A stretch of DNA of 64,000 nucleotides, taken from positions 62,001 through 126,000 of the forward strand of contig CBDEVW010000005.1 of NCBI GenBank assembly GCA_965243755.1. The letters run 5' to 3'. This DNA is from JANSWY01 sp965243755. GTDB lineage: Bacteria; Bacteroidota; Bacteroidia; Cytophagales; Cyclobacteriaceae. Each line of letters begins with the position of its first letter. Within the stretch, counting starts at the first letter, position 1. A program made the position numbers and the translations under genes. The notes beneath the pieces are model-generated. The model had not been told where the DNA came from and made no database searches. It was given only the letters and a program-made list of their open reading frames with translations. This document shows, in pieces, positions 9,433 to 17,807 of this stretch.

Positions 9433-10368
9433 TTATGCAGGCTCCAACTGACCCTCTGATTCGTTCCAACGGAAATCATTGACTGTGGCCCCACCCAGGT
9501 CATAATTCATTTCGGCACTTTTGGTACGATCAAAGTTACCAGTCAGGGCCTCTACACCTTTTTCAGATAATCGTAGAGGCTCTTCAAACTCAATCAGGTC
9601 TTTGATAATTCGGAGATACCTGAAATATTGAAGGTCACCAAAACCATAATAATCCTGCCACTGTAACAAATGACGAACGACATCATCTACATTTTGTGCT
9701 TGCCGATTGTTGATTTTATGGATGATCTCAGCTTCAATTTCGCTCAGGTTATTTTGAATGTTCGGGAACCTCATGAAATGACTTTTTATGGCACCATTGA
9801 GATATTGGAACACCGGATGTGGCATCAGAGCAAACTCCAGTTCTCTGGCATCTTTGGACACAAAAGCGTTCCAAACCTGATTGGCATATGCCAGTGAAGG
9901 TTCTGTCAATGCCGTGCGCTCTTCATATAATTCGTGATATCTGTGAACTGGTATTTGCCCCAGACCCACCAATCGATTGTACCCAGGCTCTTTGCCTACA
10001 CAGATCATGAAAACTTTACAGTGATCTAATACCTGCTGCTTATAGCACCAACTTAATACCGCCATCATGTTGATCTGACAAAACAAATCATATTCAAACC
10101 AGAGGATGATCTCATCGTAATTTTTAAAATGACGTAATTTTTCAAAATCATCAATCAGTTGCATGTAATTGGCCGAACCAGGCCCAAACTCTTCTGTTAC
10201 GAATGACTTTCGTAGTTGCCAGAATTCATCACTTGCCACCTCCTTGATAACGGGACCCTCGCACAAAATTTCTCGCCAGATCAATGTATCTCCGGTAATA
10301 CCGGCTTCCTGAAAAAGATGCCATGAGGAATCTCCATTTAAAATATGTAAATTATCCGACGTAACCAT
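9433..10368 (-). CDS. DUF1835 domain-containing protein
   Basis: A 311-residue cytosolic protein. The N-terminus LHILNGDSSWHLFQEAGI and the acidic CEGPVIKEV match the DUF1835 pattern, in which the conserved N-terminal HxxxGDS-like segment resembles a nucleotide- or sugar-binding loop. The segment EIILWFEYDLFCQINMMAVL is another family hallmark. Biochemical function is not known. The stop codon is directly next to the stop of the convergent epimerase gene (9432/9433), and no terminator hairpin is visible between them. Confidence 0.85.
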   Translation of the reverse strand: MVTSDNLHILNGDSSWHLFQEAGITGDTLIWREILCEGPVIKEVASDEFWQLRKSFVTEEFGPGSANYMQLIDDFEKLRHFKNYDEIILWFEYDLFCQINMMAVLSWCYKQQVLDHCKVFMICVGKEPGYNRLVGLGQIPVHRYHELYEERTALTEPSLAYANQVWNAFVSKDARELEFALMPHPVFQYLNGAIKSHFMRFPNIQNNLSEIEAEIIHKINNRQAQNVDDVVRHLLQWQDYYGFGDLQYFRYLRIIKDLIEFEEPLRLSEKGVEALTGNFDRTKSAEMNYDLGGATVNDFRWNESEGQLEPA

Positions 10369-10385
10369 TAAAACAGCTATTTACC

Positions 10386-10559
10386 ATGAAGGTAGGACAT
10401 ATTCTATTATTTGTAAATGGTTTCTTTCTTGTTTTTAGTCTGGTTTGGCTCATCGGTCTGGTCATTGTGCAACAATGGAACTGGGAATTTTGGTTTGCCC
10501 TTTCCTATACATTGGCAATTGGCATCAACTTTTACTACGTGCAGAAGAGAGAAACATAA
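10386..10559 (+). CDS. Small two-helix membrane protein (57 residues)
   Basis: A short frame starting with ATG at 10386 and ending with TAA at 10557-10559. The product has two hydrophobic segments, HILLFVNGFFLVFSLVWLIG and FWFALSYTLAIGINFYY, with a basic end (VQKRET). The amphipathic-free, aromatic-rich composition and the clean two-helix layout look coding. It lies 17 bp from the start of the divergent DUF1835 gene. No strong ribosome binding site is visible, as is common in this phylum. The alternative is a chance frame. Confidence 0.5.
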   Translation: MKVGHILLFVNGFFLVFSLVWLIGLVIVQQWNWEFWFALSYTLAIGINFYYVQKRET

Positions 10560-10706
10560 AACATCACAACAAAGTCATTTCAAAATAGTGCTTTTATGAT
10601 TCACTTACATGAGCAATCAGGTCAGGTTTCGATGTAATTTTATTGATCCTGTGAAAATCTTATTGGAGAAACTTATCCTAATTTAGTTTGAATTACGAAT
10701 CATAAT

Positions 10707-10720
10707 ATACTAAGTAGTAT
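10707..10720. promoter_or_regulatory. Palindromic operator candidate, copy 1
   Basis: ATACTAAGTAGTAT has perfect 6-bp arms around a 2-nt centre. It shares both arms with a second copy 109 bp downstream, which suggests a dimeric regulator. The regulator is unknown. Confidence 0.45.
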
Positions 10721-10815
10721 GTTGTGAATTATTTACCTGATTTTGTTTTATCGGTATAATTTGTGGAATTTATATTAGAAGATATTTGAAGTCTCATAGC
10801 AGGTCTTTTAGCAAC

Positions 10816-10829
10816 ATACTAATTAGTAT
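10816..10829. promoter_or_regulatory. Palindromic operator candidate, copy 2
   Basis: ATACTAATTAGTAT is a perfect 14-bp palindrome with the same arms as copy 1. It lies 104 bp upstream of the start of the exported helical protein at 10933. Confidence 0.45.
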
Positions 10830-10932
10830 TTTATTTTAATGGCCATTGAAACACTTAAATATTGACACCTAATCCTATTCGTTTTTCTTTAATTGTTGTA
10901 AGTTTAAAATTAAGAACCATATCAATCGCACC

Positions 10933-11463
10933 ATGTTCCAAAAACTACTCGTATTACCACTTTTATTGTTGCTGTTTTGTTCTCAAATAGAAGCACAGGA
11001 TGCTGACCAGGAAAATATTGTAGAGATCATTGATGACCTGACCTCACAATGGGAAGAGAGCGCTACGTTGCTGGACAGCTATGATGGCTTAGAGGACTAT
11101 TGCCGAAACAAAGTTTTCCGTAACGAAATGAAGGATTTACTCAATAAAATCCATCATTATGATACTGTGTTGTACAACATCGTGATTGAAAAATACAATA
11201 CTGATAAAAACAAGGAAGCAAAAGCGACCATTGACGATATCAATACAGTAGAGGTTGAATATACGACATTATCGTTCCTCAAATTCTTAAGAACAGAGTG
11301 TGGGAAATTTAATGACATAGAAAAGAATTACGGCAAAGCGGGAGGAGAGATATATGAACAAGAAGTTGAAGCACTGGAGGAAGAACTTGATAAGTATATC
11401 GTTAACATAACCCGGAGAATAGAAATCATTGATGAGCATGTACACCATTTAAAAGGATTGTGA
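10933..11463 (+). CDS. Exported helical protein of unknown function
   Basis: A 176-residue protein with a signal peptide (MFQKLLVLPLLLLLFCSQIE, then AQ). The mature part is strongly charged and helical, with a likely coiled coil at about residues 135-175 (EQEVEALEEELDKYIVNI). Two cysteines (YCRN and ECGK) could form a disulfide. No family is recognised. It is probably periplasmic. Its stop codon lies inside an inverted repeat that may end transcription. Confidence 0.75.
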   Translation: MFQKLLVLPLLLLLFCSQIEAQDADQENIVEIIDDLTSQWEESATLLDSYDGLEDYCRNKVFRNEMKDLLNKIHHYDTVLYNIVIEKYNTDKNKEAKATIDDINTVEVEYTTLSFLKFLRTECGKFNDIEKNYGKAGGEIYEQEVEALEEELDKYIVNITRRIEIIDEHVHHLKGL

Positions 11464-11485
11464 TCCCAGTCAGTGACTGGGATCA
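11461..11485. terminator. Hairpin between convergent genes
   Basis: A perfect inverted repeat with 12-nt arms around a single central base (TGATCCCAGTCA and its complement). It lies between two convergent genes and includes the TGA stop of the upstream one. It lacks a good T-tract on either strand, so termination is inferred from position and stem strength. Confidence 0.5.
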
Positions 11486-11496
11486 ATGGCCGTTTG

Positions 11497-12078
11497 CTAC
11501 AAACGATATCCAAGGTGTAAGGTCATAAAATAGGTAAGAGCGGCAATGTTATATTTCTGGTCACCAACCTGGTTACTTCCTCGAAGCTTTTCCGAATATC
11601 CCAAACCACCCCATGGTTTCACATAAAACCTCGATTTTCCTAGTGGGAGCGAATAGCCAGCATAACCCATCGTGAGCAGGTTGGTATATTTGCTTCCTTC
11701 AGATCCATTTTGATTGATTTTGTATTGCTGCGTACTTAGCTGCATTCCCACAAACCAGCGATTATTTGTTTCTGTAAAATAATACTCTCCAAATAAGCCA
11801 TAGCCCTGGTTCAACCGCACATTCCAATTTTTGTTTTTGTTTTGGTTGTTGAGATCCACCAGCATGTCTGGAAAGTTCATTGCATACGTGCCTGCTCCAA
11901 TTAACAATTGGTTCGATTCAGTGGGCGCTACCCGAATGTGTACACCATAGCCTTCAAACAGGAATGTTGCAGGGTCTATTTCTACACTCCACCGGGGTTT
12001 TAGATGTTGACCACTGACTTGTGTGTGTAAGCTAAAAACAATGACTAACCCAAGAAAAAAAGAATTAATTGATTTCAT
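11497..12078 (-). CDS. Outer-membrane beta-barrel protein
   Basis: A 193-residue protein with a signal peptide (MKSINSFFLGLVIVFSLHTQ, then VSGQ). The rest alternates polar and aromatic residues in strands typical of an 8-stranded barrel (VHIRVAPTESNQLLIGAGTY, GLFGEYYFTETNNRWFVGMQ, FMTLHLGYRL). The C-terminal aromatic-rich strand fits BAM recognition. The ligand is unknown. It lies 57 bp downstream of the Rrf2-type regulator gene, on the same strand, with an operator-like inverted repeat 18 bp ahead of the start that has a near copy in front of the regulator gene. Confidence 0.78.
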   Translation of the reverse strand: MKSINSFFLGLVIVFSLHTQVSGQHLKPRWSVEIDPATFLFEGYGVHIRVAPTESNQLLIGAGTYAMNFPDMLVDLNNQNKNKNWNVRLNQGYGLFGEYYFTETNNRWFVGMQLSTQQYKINQNGSEGSKYTNLLTMGYAGYSLPLGKSRFYVKPWGGLGYSEKLRGSNQVGDQKYNIAALTYFMTLHLGYRL

Positions 12079-12095
12079 ATTACTTAAATATTTAA

Positions 12096-12118
12096 ACTAT
12101 ATATAAAGAATATATAGT
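12096..12118. promoter_or_regulatory. Rrf2 operator candidate in front of the barrel gene
   Basis: Inverted repeat ACTATATA-N7-TATATAGT, 23 bp, ending 18 bp upstream of the barrel gene start. It is identical at 20 of 23 positions to the element at 12562-12584, counted by eye. Confidence 0.6.
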
Positions 12119-12135
12119 AATGGTTAAAAAAAATA

Positions 12136-12561
12136 TTATTTCATTTCGTTCAGTATATCGATGATCCTTTTTTGACCAAGAATTTTTTTCATTTCCGTTT
12201 CAGCATTTTGCAGGACTCCTGTGATGGAATCTTTGGCACTATCAGGTCGATCTCCCATTGCTTTAATTTCAATATTGGTTTGAAAAAGGCTCTTTTCCTG
12301 CTCCATGGCCAGGAATACATCTAGTACAGTTAATTGATCAGGTGTTTTTGCCATTCTAATACCTCCATGCTTACCTTCTTTTGTTTCAATAATCCCAGCC
12401 TTGCTCAGGTTTTGCAATATTTTGACCAGTGTAGGTCTGGGAATACTAAGAGTTTCTGCTATGATTCCGGCAGACAGAAACTCATACATACCTCTTCTGA
12501 TTTTATCAGAAATAAATATTACTACCAAAATGGCTTTGGTCATGGATTCGGAATAACTCAT
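12136..12561 (-). CDS. Rrf2-family transcriptional regulator without cysteines
   Basis: A 141-residue winged-helix protein. The segment SAGIIAETLSIPRPTLVKIL is the Rrf2 recognition helix region, LSKAGIIETKEGKHGGIRMA the wing, and a dimerisation helix follows (LTVLDVFLAMEQEKSLF). IscR and NsrR relatives bind an iron-sulfur cluster through three cysteines; this protein has no cysteine at all, so it belongs to the cluster-free type (YwnA-like). An internal start at Met7 (12543) is possible. An operator-like element abuts the start, which suggests autoregulation together with the adjacent barrel gene. Confidence 0.88.
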   Translation of the reverse strand: MSYSESMTKAILVVIFISDKIRRGMYEFLSAGIIAETLSIPRPTLVKILQNLSKAGIIETKEGKHGGIRMAKTPDQLTVLDVFLAMEQEKSLFQTNIEIKAMGDRPDSAKDSITGVLQNAETEMKKILGQKRIIDILNEMK

Positions 12562-12584
12562 ACTATATATAATGTATATAAAGT
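12562..12584. promoter_or_regulatory. Rrf2 operator candidate in front of the regulator gene
   Basis: A 23-bp element starting ACTATATATAA and ending AAAGT, immediately upstream of the regulator start. It has 20 of 23 matches to 12096-12118. Its position would block the ribosome binding region or the promoter. Confidence 0.55.
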
Positions 12585-12631
12585 ATACGAATTAAGATAA
12601 TTGATGTTACTAAAACAAGGGTTTGTTCAAA

Positions 12632-13408
12632 TTATTTAGTGACTACTTCAGGTATAAACCGTGTATGAGGAATTTTATTATTGAGGCAATTGACGAGGAA
12701 ATTAGGGTTTCCACCGTTGGTAATGCGCATTTCTATCTTTTGCTTAAGACATATTTCTGCGGCTTGAAATTTAGATGTCATTCCACCTGTTCCCAGACCA
12801 TTGTCCCTTTCTTCAATAAAACTTTGAACAGTAGACAGGTCCGAAATCTCCTCTATAAGCCTGGCATCTACGTTGACATGGGGGTTTTTGTCAAATACGC
12901 CATCAATATCTGAAGCCAACACCAGGAGGTCTGCCTGTAGTAAGGTCGCTACCAGCGCCCCAAGCTTGTCATTGTCTCCAACTACCAGTTCTTCAGTGGC
13001 CACCGTATCATTTTCATTAATGATTGGCAGGTAATCGTGCTTCAAAAGTTCTTCGATGGTATTGATGGTATTGACCTGGGCCTCTTCATTTTCAAAATCC
13101 CGGTATGTCATCAAACACTGAGCGATTTTCAGTCCAAAATCATTGAATACTTCTGAGTAAATCTGCATTAATTTGGGTTGACCTATGGCCGACATGGCCT
13201 GTTTACTTGCCACAATGTTTTCCCATCCGCTGATATTAATGAATTGCTTTGCCGTGGCAATCGCACCAGAAGACACCAGGATGATTTCATATTCATCCTT
13301 TAATGCAATGAACTGTCGGGCCATGTCTTCGATCTTCCCCCTTGATATCCGGTCGCTTCCTGCAGTAAGAGTGGCGGTTCCGATCTTTAATACTATCTTC
13401 TTTTTCAT
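12632..13408 (-). CDS. proB: Glutamate 5-kinase
   Basis: Catalyses ATP-dependent phosphorylation of glutamate, the first step of proline synthesis, in the cytosol. The ATG at 13408 was chosen because it overlaps the proA stop (TAATG) and directly precedes MKKKIVLKIGTATLT, the amino-acid-kinase N-terminus. Further motifs are SSGAIATAK, PIINENDTVATEEL, DNDKLGALVA, LLVLASDIDGVFD and GTGGMTSKFQAA. At 258 residues it consists of the kinase domain only; the PUA domain found in many bacterial ProB proteins is missing, which is common in Bacteroidota. It is translationally coupled downstream of proA. No proC is nearby. Confidence 0.95.
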   Translation of the reverse strand: MKKKIVLKIGTATLTAGSDRISRGKIEDMARQFIALKDEYEIILVSSGAIATAKQFINISGWENIVASKQAMSAIGQPKLMQIYSEVFNDFGLKIAQCLMTYRDFENEEAQVNTINTIEELLKHDYLPIINENDTVATEELVVGDNDKLGALVATLLQADLLVLASDIDGVFDKNPHVNVDARLIEEISDLSTVQSFIEERDNGLGTGGMTSKFQAAEICLKQKIEMRITNGGNPNFLVNCLNNKIPHTRFIPEVVTK

Positions 13409-14595
13409 TACTTTCTTGTTTGGCCTGTACCGGAAATAAACCATTTGTTGGTGACCAACTGACCCAAACCCACGGGCCCTCTAAAATGTAGCTTTTGAGT
13501 ACTAATGGCGATTTCCGCACCGAACCCAAATTGTCCACCATCGGTATACCTGCTGGATGCATTGTGGTATACCGCTGCACAGTCTACTTCCTGAAGAAAC
13601 TGATGCGCCGTGTCTTTATCGGATGAAACAATTACCCCGGAATGGCCACCTGAGTGCTGGTTGATTTTAGTAATTGCCTGATTTAACCCATCCACCATAC
13701 CAATTAGTATGTTTGGTGATAAGAACTCCTCATCCCACATTTCTGGACCTTTCTGTGGTGTCACTTCTGAGTTTAATGAAACTACATGTTGGTCCCCGTG
13801 AACCGCAATGCCCAAATCTGAAAGTGCCTTTACCAACCTTGAAATATGACGTTCTGTGTCTGGTAATTTTTTATCTATCAGCACTTTGTCAATTGCATTG
13901 CAAACACTCAATCTTGACTTGCCATTGGTTACAATGTCAATGGCCATTTCCATATCGGCATCCCGATGAATGTAAACGAAATTGTTACCACGGCCACTAA
14001 CGATCAAAGGGATGGAAGTATTTGCCCTTACATAATTGATTAACCCATCGCCTCCCCTGGGAATAATGAGGTGAGCATTGTGGGTGTTTTCTGAAATCAG
14101 TTTCTGTGTGGCTGCACGGTCAATATCAAGATAGGTTACCCATTGACCTGATTGGTTGCAGTTAGTCAACGCCTTGTGCCATAGTTCGACCAGGTACAGA
14201 TTTGACAGCCTGGCTTCTTTGCCTCCTTTGAGTAAAATTTTATTTCCTGCTTTGAAAGCACTTACGGCAGCTTCAATGGTAACATCGGGCCTGGACTCAT
14301 AAATAATAAGTATGTTTCCAAAAGGGACAGTCCTGTTTTCGATCTGCATGCCATCAGGGTGTGCATATTGATACAATAGTTGACCAGTGGGATCTTCTAT
14401 GGCCCTCACTTCATTAACCGAGGCGATCATTGCGTCGACCTTTTTATCGTCCACTTTTAGCCGATCCATCAATGACTCATCAAGGCCATTGCAATTCTTT
14501 ATGTCTTCCTGATTTTTAGAAATGATGGTTTGGCGATTGGAATTCAACAACCCTGCTAACTCCTCAAGTACCTCGTTCTTTGTTTTTGTATCCAC
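13408..14595 (-). CDS. proA: Gamma-glutamyl phosphate reductase
   Basis: Reduces gamma-glutamyl phosphate to glutamate semialdehyde with NADPH, the second step of proline synthesis. The 395-residue protein shows the aldehyde-dehydrogenase fold signatures: FGNILIIYESRPDVTIEAA, GNKILLKGGKEA, the catalytic cysteine in RLSVCNAIDKVLIDK, and the family signature near YTDGGQFGFGAEIAISTQKL. The frame starts with GTG at 14595, since no in-frame ATG lies further upstream. Order proA then proB on the minus strand, overlapping by one base, so a two-gene operon. Confidence 0.95.
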   Translation of the reverse strand: MDTKTKNEVLEELAGLLNSNRQTIISKNQEDIKNCNGLDESLMDRLKVDDKKVDAMIASVNEVRAIEDPTGQLLYQYAHPDGMQIENRTVPFGNILIIYESRPDVTIEAAVSAFKAGNKILLKGGKEARLSNLYLVELWHKALTNCNQSGQWVTYLDIDRAATQKLISENTHNAHLIIPRGGDGLINYVRANTSIPLIVSGRGNNFVYIHRDADMEMAIDIVTNGKSRLSVCNAIDKVLIDKKLPDTERHISRLVKALSDLGIAVHGDQHVVSLNSEVTPQKGPEMWDEEFLSPNILIGMVDGLNQAITKINQHSGGHSGVIVSSDKDTAHQFLQEVDCAAVYHNASSRYTDGGQFGFGAEIAISTQKLHFRGPVGLGQLVTNKWFISGTGQTRK

Positions 14596-14828
14596 TACAT
14601 GTTGCTTTATGAATGCAAGGGTTAATGCAGTAGAGGGTAAAATTAGTGGCTACTCTACTAAAAAGGAAGATGTGGTCCCGAAATTTGGAGTTAATTGCGT
14701 ATTTGAGCTAGTCTTCCGGCGATTGGTGGCAGCTTCTAGTTAACCTGTGGGTTACATTTCAAACTGCTTGATTATCAATAGGTATCAGTTAATTTTTGTA
14801 TATTGCAAATTACTTAAACCTTCAAATC

Positions 14829-15395
14829 ATGAGAAATATACTGCTAACCTGCCTTCTGGTTCTTCTGACGTTATTCGTACAATCACAGGATTTTTCTAAA
14901 ATTCAGGTCATTTACTATGCTGATGTGGAGCTGGATAATAATGGATATAATTTCCTCGGTAACTTCGAGGTGATCAAAGTTCCTGCACATCATAGTTTTG
15001 AAACAAGGTTGAATATAGAGTATAAATACGGTGATCAATTAACTTCAAGTTTGCCTGAAAACAGAATATACAGGGCGTACTCATTGGTTGCAGACCCAAC
15101 AAACTTCATCGGTTTTTATCAGTATAAGATCAAAAATGAAGGGAATATTCAAATTAATTGCATTCTTGTAGAAGCAGCGGAGCAAAAGGATTTGATCACT
15201 GCAGTGCAGGAATTGACCAACAACCAGGCAGATGACATTGAGCTACTCGATTTAAACGAACCTGTAATTATCAATGAAACATTTACCAAAAGCCTCTATC
15301 AGTCATTGCATGAAAAGATTAATCCGCTGCTTGATCCTATTGAGAAGGAATTAATTTTTAGGTCAAGCGGGACAATTACCGGTACCGACTATTAA
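14829..15395 (+). CDS. Exported protein of unknown function
   Basis: The chosen start is the ATG at 14829, giving a signal peptide (MRNILLTCLLVLLTLFVQS, then Q). The 188-residue product has an N-terminal beta-rich half (IQVIYYADVELDNNGYNFLG) and a mixed helical C-terminal half. No family is recognised. It stands alone, 233 bp from the divergent proA, and ends in a clear terminator shared with the convergent nuclease gene. Confidence 0.7.
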   Translation: MRNILLTCLLVLLTLFVQSQDFSKIQVIYYADVELDNNGYNFLGNFEVIKVPAHHSFETRLNIEYKYGDQLTSSLPENRIYRAYSLVADPTNFIGFYQYKIKNEGNIQINCILVEAAEQKDLITAVQELTNNQADDIELLDLNEPVIINETFTKSLYQSLHEKINPLLDPIEKELIFRSSGTITGTDY

Positions 15396-15425
15396 AAAAA
15401 GCCCGGTAACGCCACCGGGCCTTTT
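15396..15425. terminator. Bidirectional rho-independent terminator
   Basis: Stem GCCCGGT / ACCGGGC with a six-base loop, preceded by a run of seven A and followed by TTTT. It can serve both the plus-strand gene ending at 15395 and the minus-strand nuclease gene ending at 15453; the longer T-tract is on the minus strand. Confidence 0.85.
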
Positions 15426-15452
15426 AAAAAGAGATAGTACATTTTCAGCAGT

Positions 15453-17807
15453 TTATTTTACATTGAATTTGATTGTTTTTCCTGCCGCATGCAACATGTA
15501 GATTCCAGGGACCCAATTAGCTACATCAATTTGTTTGGTCAGCAGTAGTCTAAAAGACATCTCCTTAGATTCGTAAATACTTTTACCTGTGAGGTCATAT
15601 ATTTTGATAGGATAAATTCCTTCAGTTTCCACTGGTGTGATGATATTTAGTTCATGCTCAGCTGGTACCGGGTATATCTCCAGCCCGGTGATATCAATAC
15701 CTTCTCTGATAAATGCCATATATTCATCAGTTCCTCTGGCACCACTTCCTCCAGAGAGATTTACGGCATAATCCTCCACTTCTCCATAAGAAAAGCTGCC
15801 ACATGAAGCGGGGCTGCCATTGTATTGCATAGTGACTCTCATTCTTGTAGTACCATTACTGACATTTCCAGGCACTGTAAATGAGCCAGCAATGGACGAG
15901 GCAGTGGTAAGACCCTGATCCACTACAATTTCGGTACTTTCGAATTGGCCATCCCGATTAAAATCAATCCAAATGCGATAAGCTTCATTATATACTGAGC
16001 CAGAGAATCCAGGTCTGAGTTCAAATGAAACAGTACTTCCGGCATTAATATTTACAGATTGTGTAGTGAAATCCTGATAACCACCATTATCTCCGCTACT
16101 ATTCACCAAAGATCCCACTTGAACATAGTCAAGCCATTCGTAGGAAGAATTGTTACCAGCACTGGAGCAGTAGCCGGAGGGCATTTCTGTCGACCCTCCG
16201 GAACCAGCTCCGCTATTCAAACTTCCAAAGTAATTAAATGTATCTTGACTATAAACATCCCACTCGCTTGTGGTATAGCTAGTATTGGCCGCATTTGAAT
16301 TTCTGACCAAGGTTGTGTTTTGCGCAAAATTGGTACTTCCTCCATTGAAGTTCCCAACTATGTCGATCAAGGTCCCATTGTGGAAAAGACCTATCGGATC
16401 GTTTCCGTTAAAGGTCATCGTACTGTGGCTGGTGATCAGGTCAGCACTGCTTGTTAGCGTACTTGAAGCACTGGAATAAGCGATTGCGTAAGCATCTCCA
16501 TCCGCGAGTGTACCACTGAGATTCAATGGCGATCCCCAGCTTCCGGCACCATTTATTTGCTTTCTAAGATCGTATAAAGAAAGATCCACCGGTCCACCTG
16601 TGAGGTTTCCAATTTCCAGTGCTTTATTATTTGAACTTCCTTCGATGTATTCGGAAATAAAAAGTGTGGAGCCACCACCGCCACCACCAGACGTTCCAAT
16701 GGTGAAGGATTTTGTTTCTGATGATCCGAATGTTCCTCCACTGATTAAAGTTGACCCACCTTCCGTAAAACTATAAGAGCCATTTCCATAAGCGCAACAA
16801 ATACCATCACCGTAGCTATCAGAAATGGTGAAATCATAAGTCCCATCGCTCAGGCATAGTGTTTCTGTATAAGTTGTTCCCGCTCCACTATATCCGCTTC
16901 CGGATGCAATGGTTGTTGTGCCATTGACAAGTGTCCAGGAAGTCTCGGCAGGATAGTTATCAGTAATCAAAGTAAAGGTTACTTCAGTTTCCGTGCAGGT
17001 AGATCCTCCAGATCCTGATCCCCAGATCATGTCAACATATTCAGGATGGTCAATAAATGGGTTCCGGTTGTTTTGGTAGCTGTAAATGGCCTCATGTCTG
17101 TTTATTTCTTCTGTTGATACCGGATCAGCGGCATGCCAGTCCAGCAACACAGATATTCTTCCATGAAATGGAGATTTATCAGTGCCGGACAACACTTCGT
17201 CTGTTAATTCAAGATCTGGTTCGCCATTTTCTCCTTCATACCTTACAGCCATATAGAAAATCATGCGGGCTACATCGCCTTTCTGGTCATCGCCAGGTTC
17301 CCAGGAATCGCTATCTGTTTTTGCAGGTGTGCTTCCGCTGTAATTACCTGCTCCATCCACGTAAACAGTTCCTCCATTATCAAAAGCTTTGTTTCCTCTG
17401 GCAGAGTTGGTGGATACATCCGAAGCTCTGATGTGATGTAAGTCGGTACCAGCGCCATTGGTTGTTCCAAAGTCACCCCTTGATTTGGCCCAAACGTGCT
17501 CGCGGTTCCATCCGGCACCACCAGCGTATTCTGCAGCAGCATCCATAGAAAACCTGGAATAGATACCAATCACATTATTAGAGTTGTTTGGATCCCTGTC
17601 TGTTACTTTGAGTATATCCCATAGCTGCCCATAACTATATTCTGTATGTCCGTCGATGATGTTGTTGAGGGTTGCTTTTAATGTTTCGCCTGTCTGGCCA
17701 TTGGCGGCATCATAGTAGCCTGGGGGTATCTGTGCAAATGCACTTCCTGCCACCAGCAGACTTAGCAGCAGCAGCTTTTTTTTGAGTGATAATAGGTTAG
17801 CGGTCAT
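15453..17807 (-). CDS. Secreted multidomain endonuclease I with type IX sorting domain
   Basis: A 784-residue secreted nuclease. A signal peptide (residues 1-26) is followed by an endonuclease I/EndA-NucM domain at about 30-265, with WNREHVWAKS and TDLHHIRASD, then NSARGNKAF, which contain the metal and catalytic histidine and asparagine residues. A module at about 269-372 has the SYGDGICCAYGNGSYSF signature. After a glycine linker, a lamin-tail-like domain follows at about 378-540 (ISEYIEGSSNNKALEI), then a GEVED domain at about 545-690 (IWIDFNRDGQFE and GEVEDYAV), and a type IX secretion C-terminal sorting domain at about 702-784 (LEIYPVPAEHELNI, IYDLTGKSIY). It should be exported by the Sec system, crossed over the outer membrane by T9SS, and degrade extracellular DNA or RNA. 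It is monocistronic. Confidence 0.92.
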   Translation of the reverse strand: MTANLLSLKKKLLLLSLLVAGSAFAQIPPGYYDAANGQTGETLKATLNNIIDGHTEYSYGQLWDILKVTDRDPNNSNNVIGIYSRFSMDAAAEYAGGAGWNREHVWAKSRGDFGTTNGAGTDLHHIRASDVSTNSARGNKAFDNGGTVYVDGAGNYSGSTPAKTDSDSWEPGDDQKGDVARMIFYMAVRYEGENGEPDLELTDEVLSGTDKSPFHGRISVLLDWHAADPVSTEEINRHEAIYSYQNNRNPFIDHPEYVDMIWGSGSGGSTCTETEVTFTLITDNYPAETSWTLVNGTTTIASGSGYSGAGTTYTETLCLSDGTYDFTISDSYGDGICCAYGNGSYSFTEGGSTLISGGTFGSSETKSFTIGTSGGGGGGSTLFISEYIEGSSNNKALEIGNLTGGPVDLSLYDLRKQINGAGSWGSPLNLSGTLADGDAYAIAYSSASSTLTSSADLITSHSTMTFNGNDPIGLFHNGTLIDIVGNFNGGSTNFAQNTTLVRNSNAANTSYTTSEWDVYSQDTFNYFGSLNSGAGSGGSTEMPSGYCSSAGNNSSYEWLDYVQVGSLVNSSGDNGGYQDFTTQSVNINAGSTVSFELRPGFSGSVYNEAYRIWIDFNRDGQFESTEIVVDQGLTTASSIAGSFTVPGNVSNGTTRMRVTMQYNGSPASCGSFSYGEVEDYAVNLSGGSGARGTDEYMAFIREGIDITGLEIYPVPAEHELNIITPVETEGIYPIKIYDLTGKSIYESKEMSFRLLLTKQIDVANWVPGIYMLHAAGKTIKFNVK

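Larger units (their letters stand above)
10560..10932. other. Intergenic region with two matching palindromes
   Basis: About 370 bp without a gene. It is AT-rich and contains two 14-bp elements of the form ATACTA-NN-TAGTAT, listed separately, and a weak -7-like sequence TAAGTTTA near 10909 ahead of the next gene. Nothing else recognisable was seen. Confidence 0.5.

Noticed and set aside
10417..10599. Alternative plus-strand frame of 60 codons across the small membrane protein.
   Set aside because: The frame starting at 10386 gives a more plausible two-helix protein; only one can be real.
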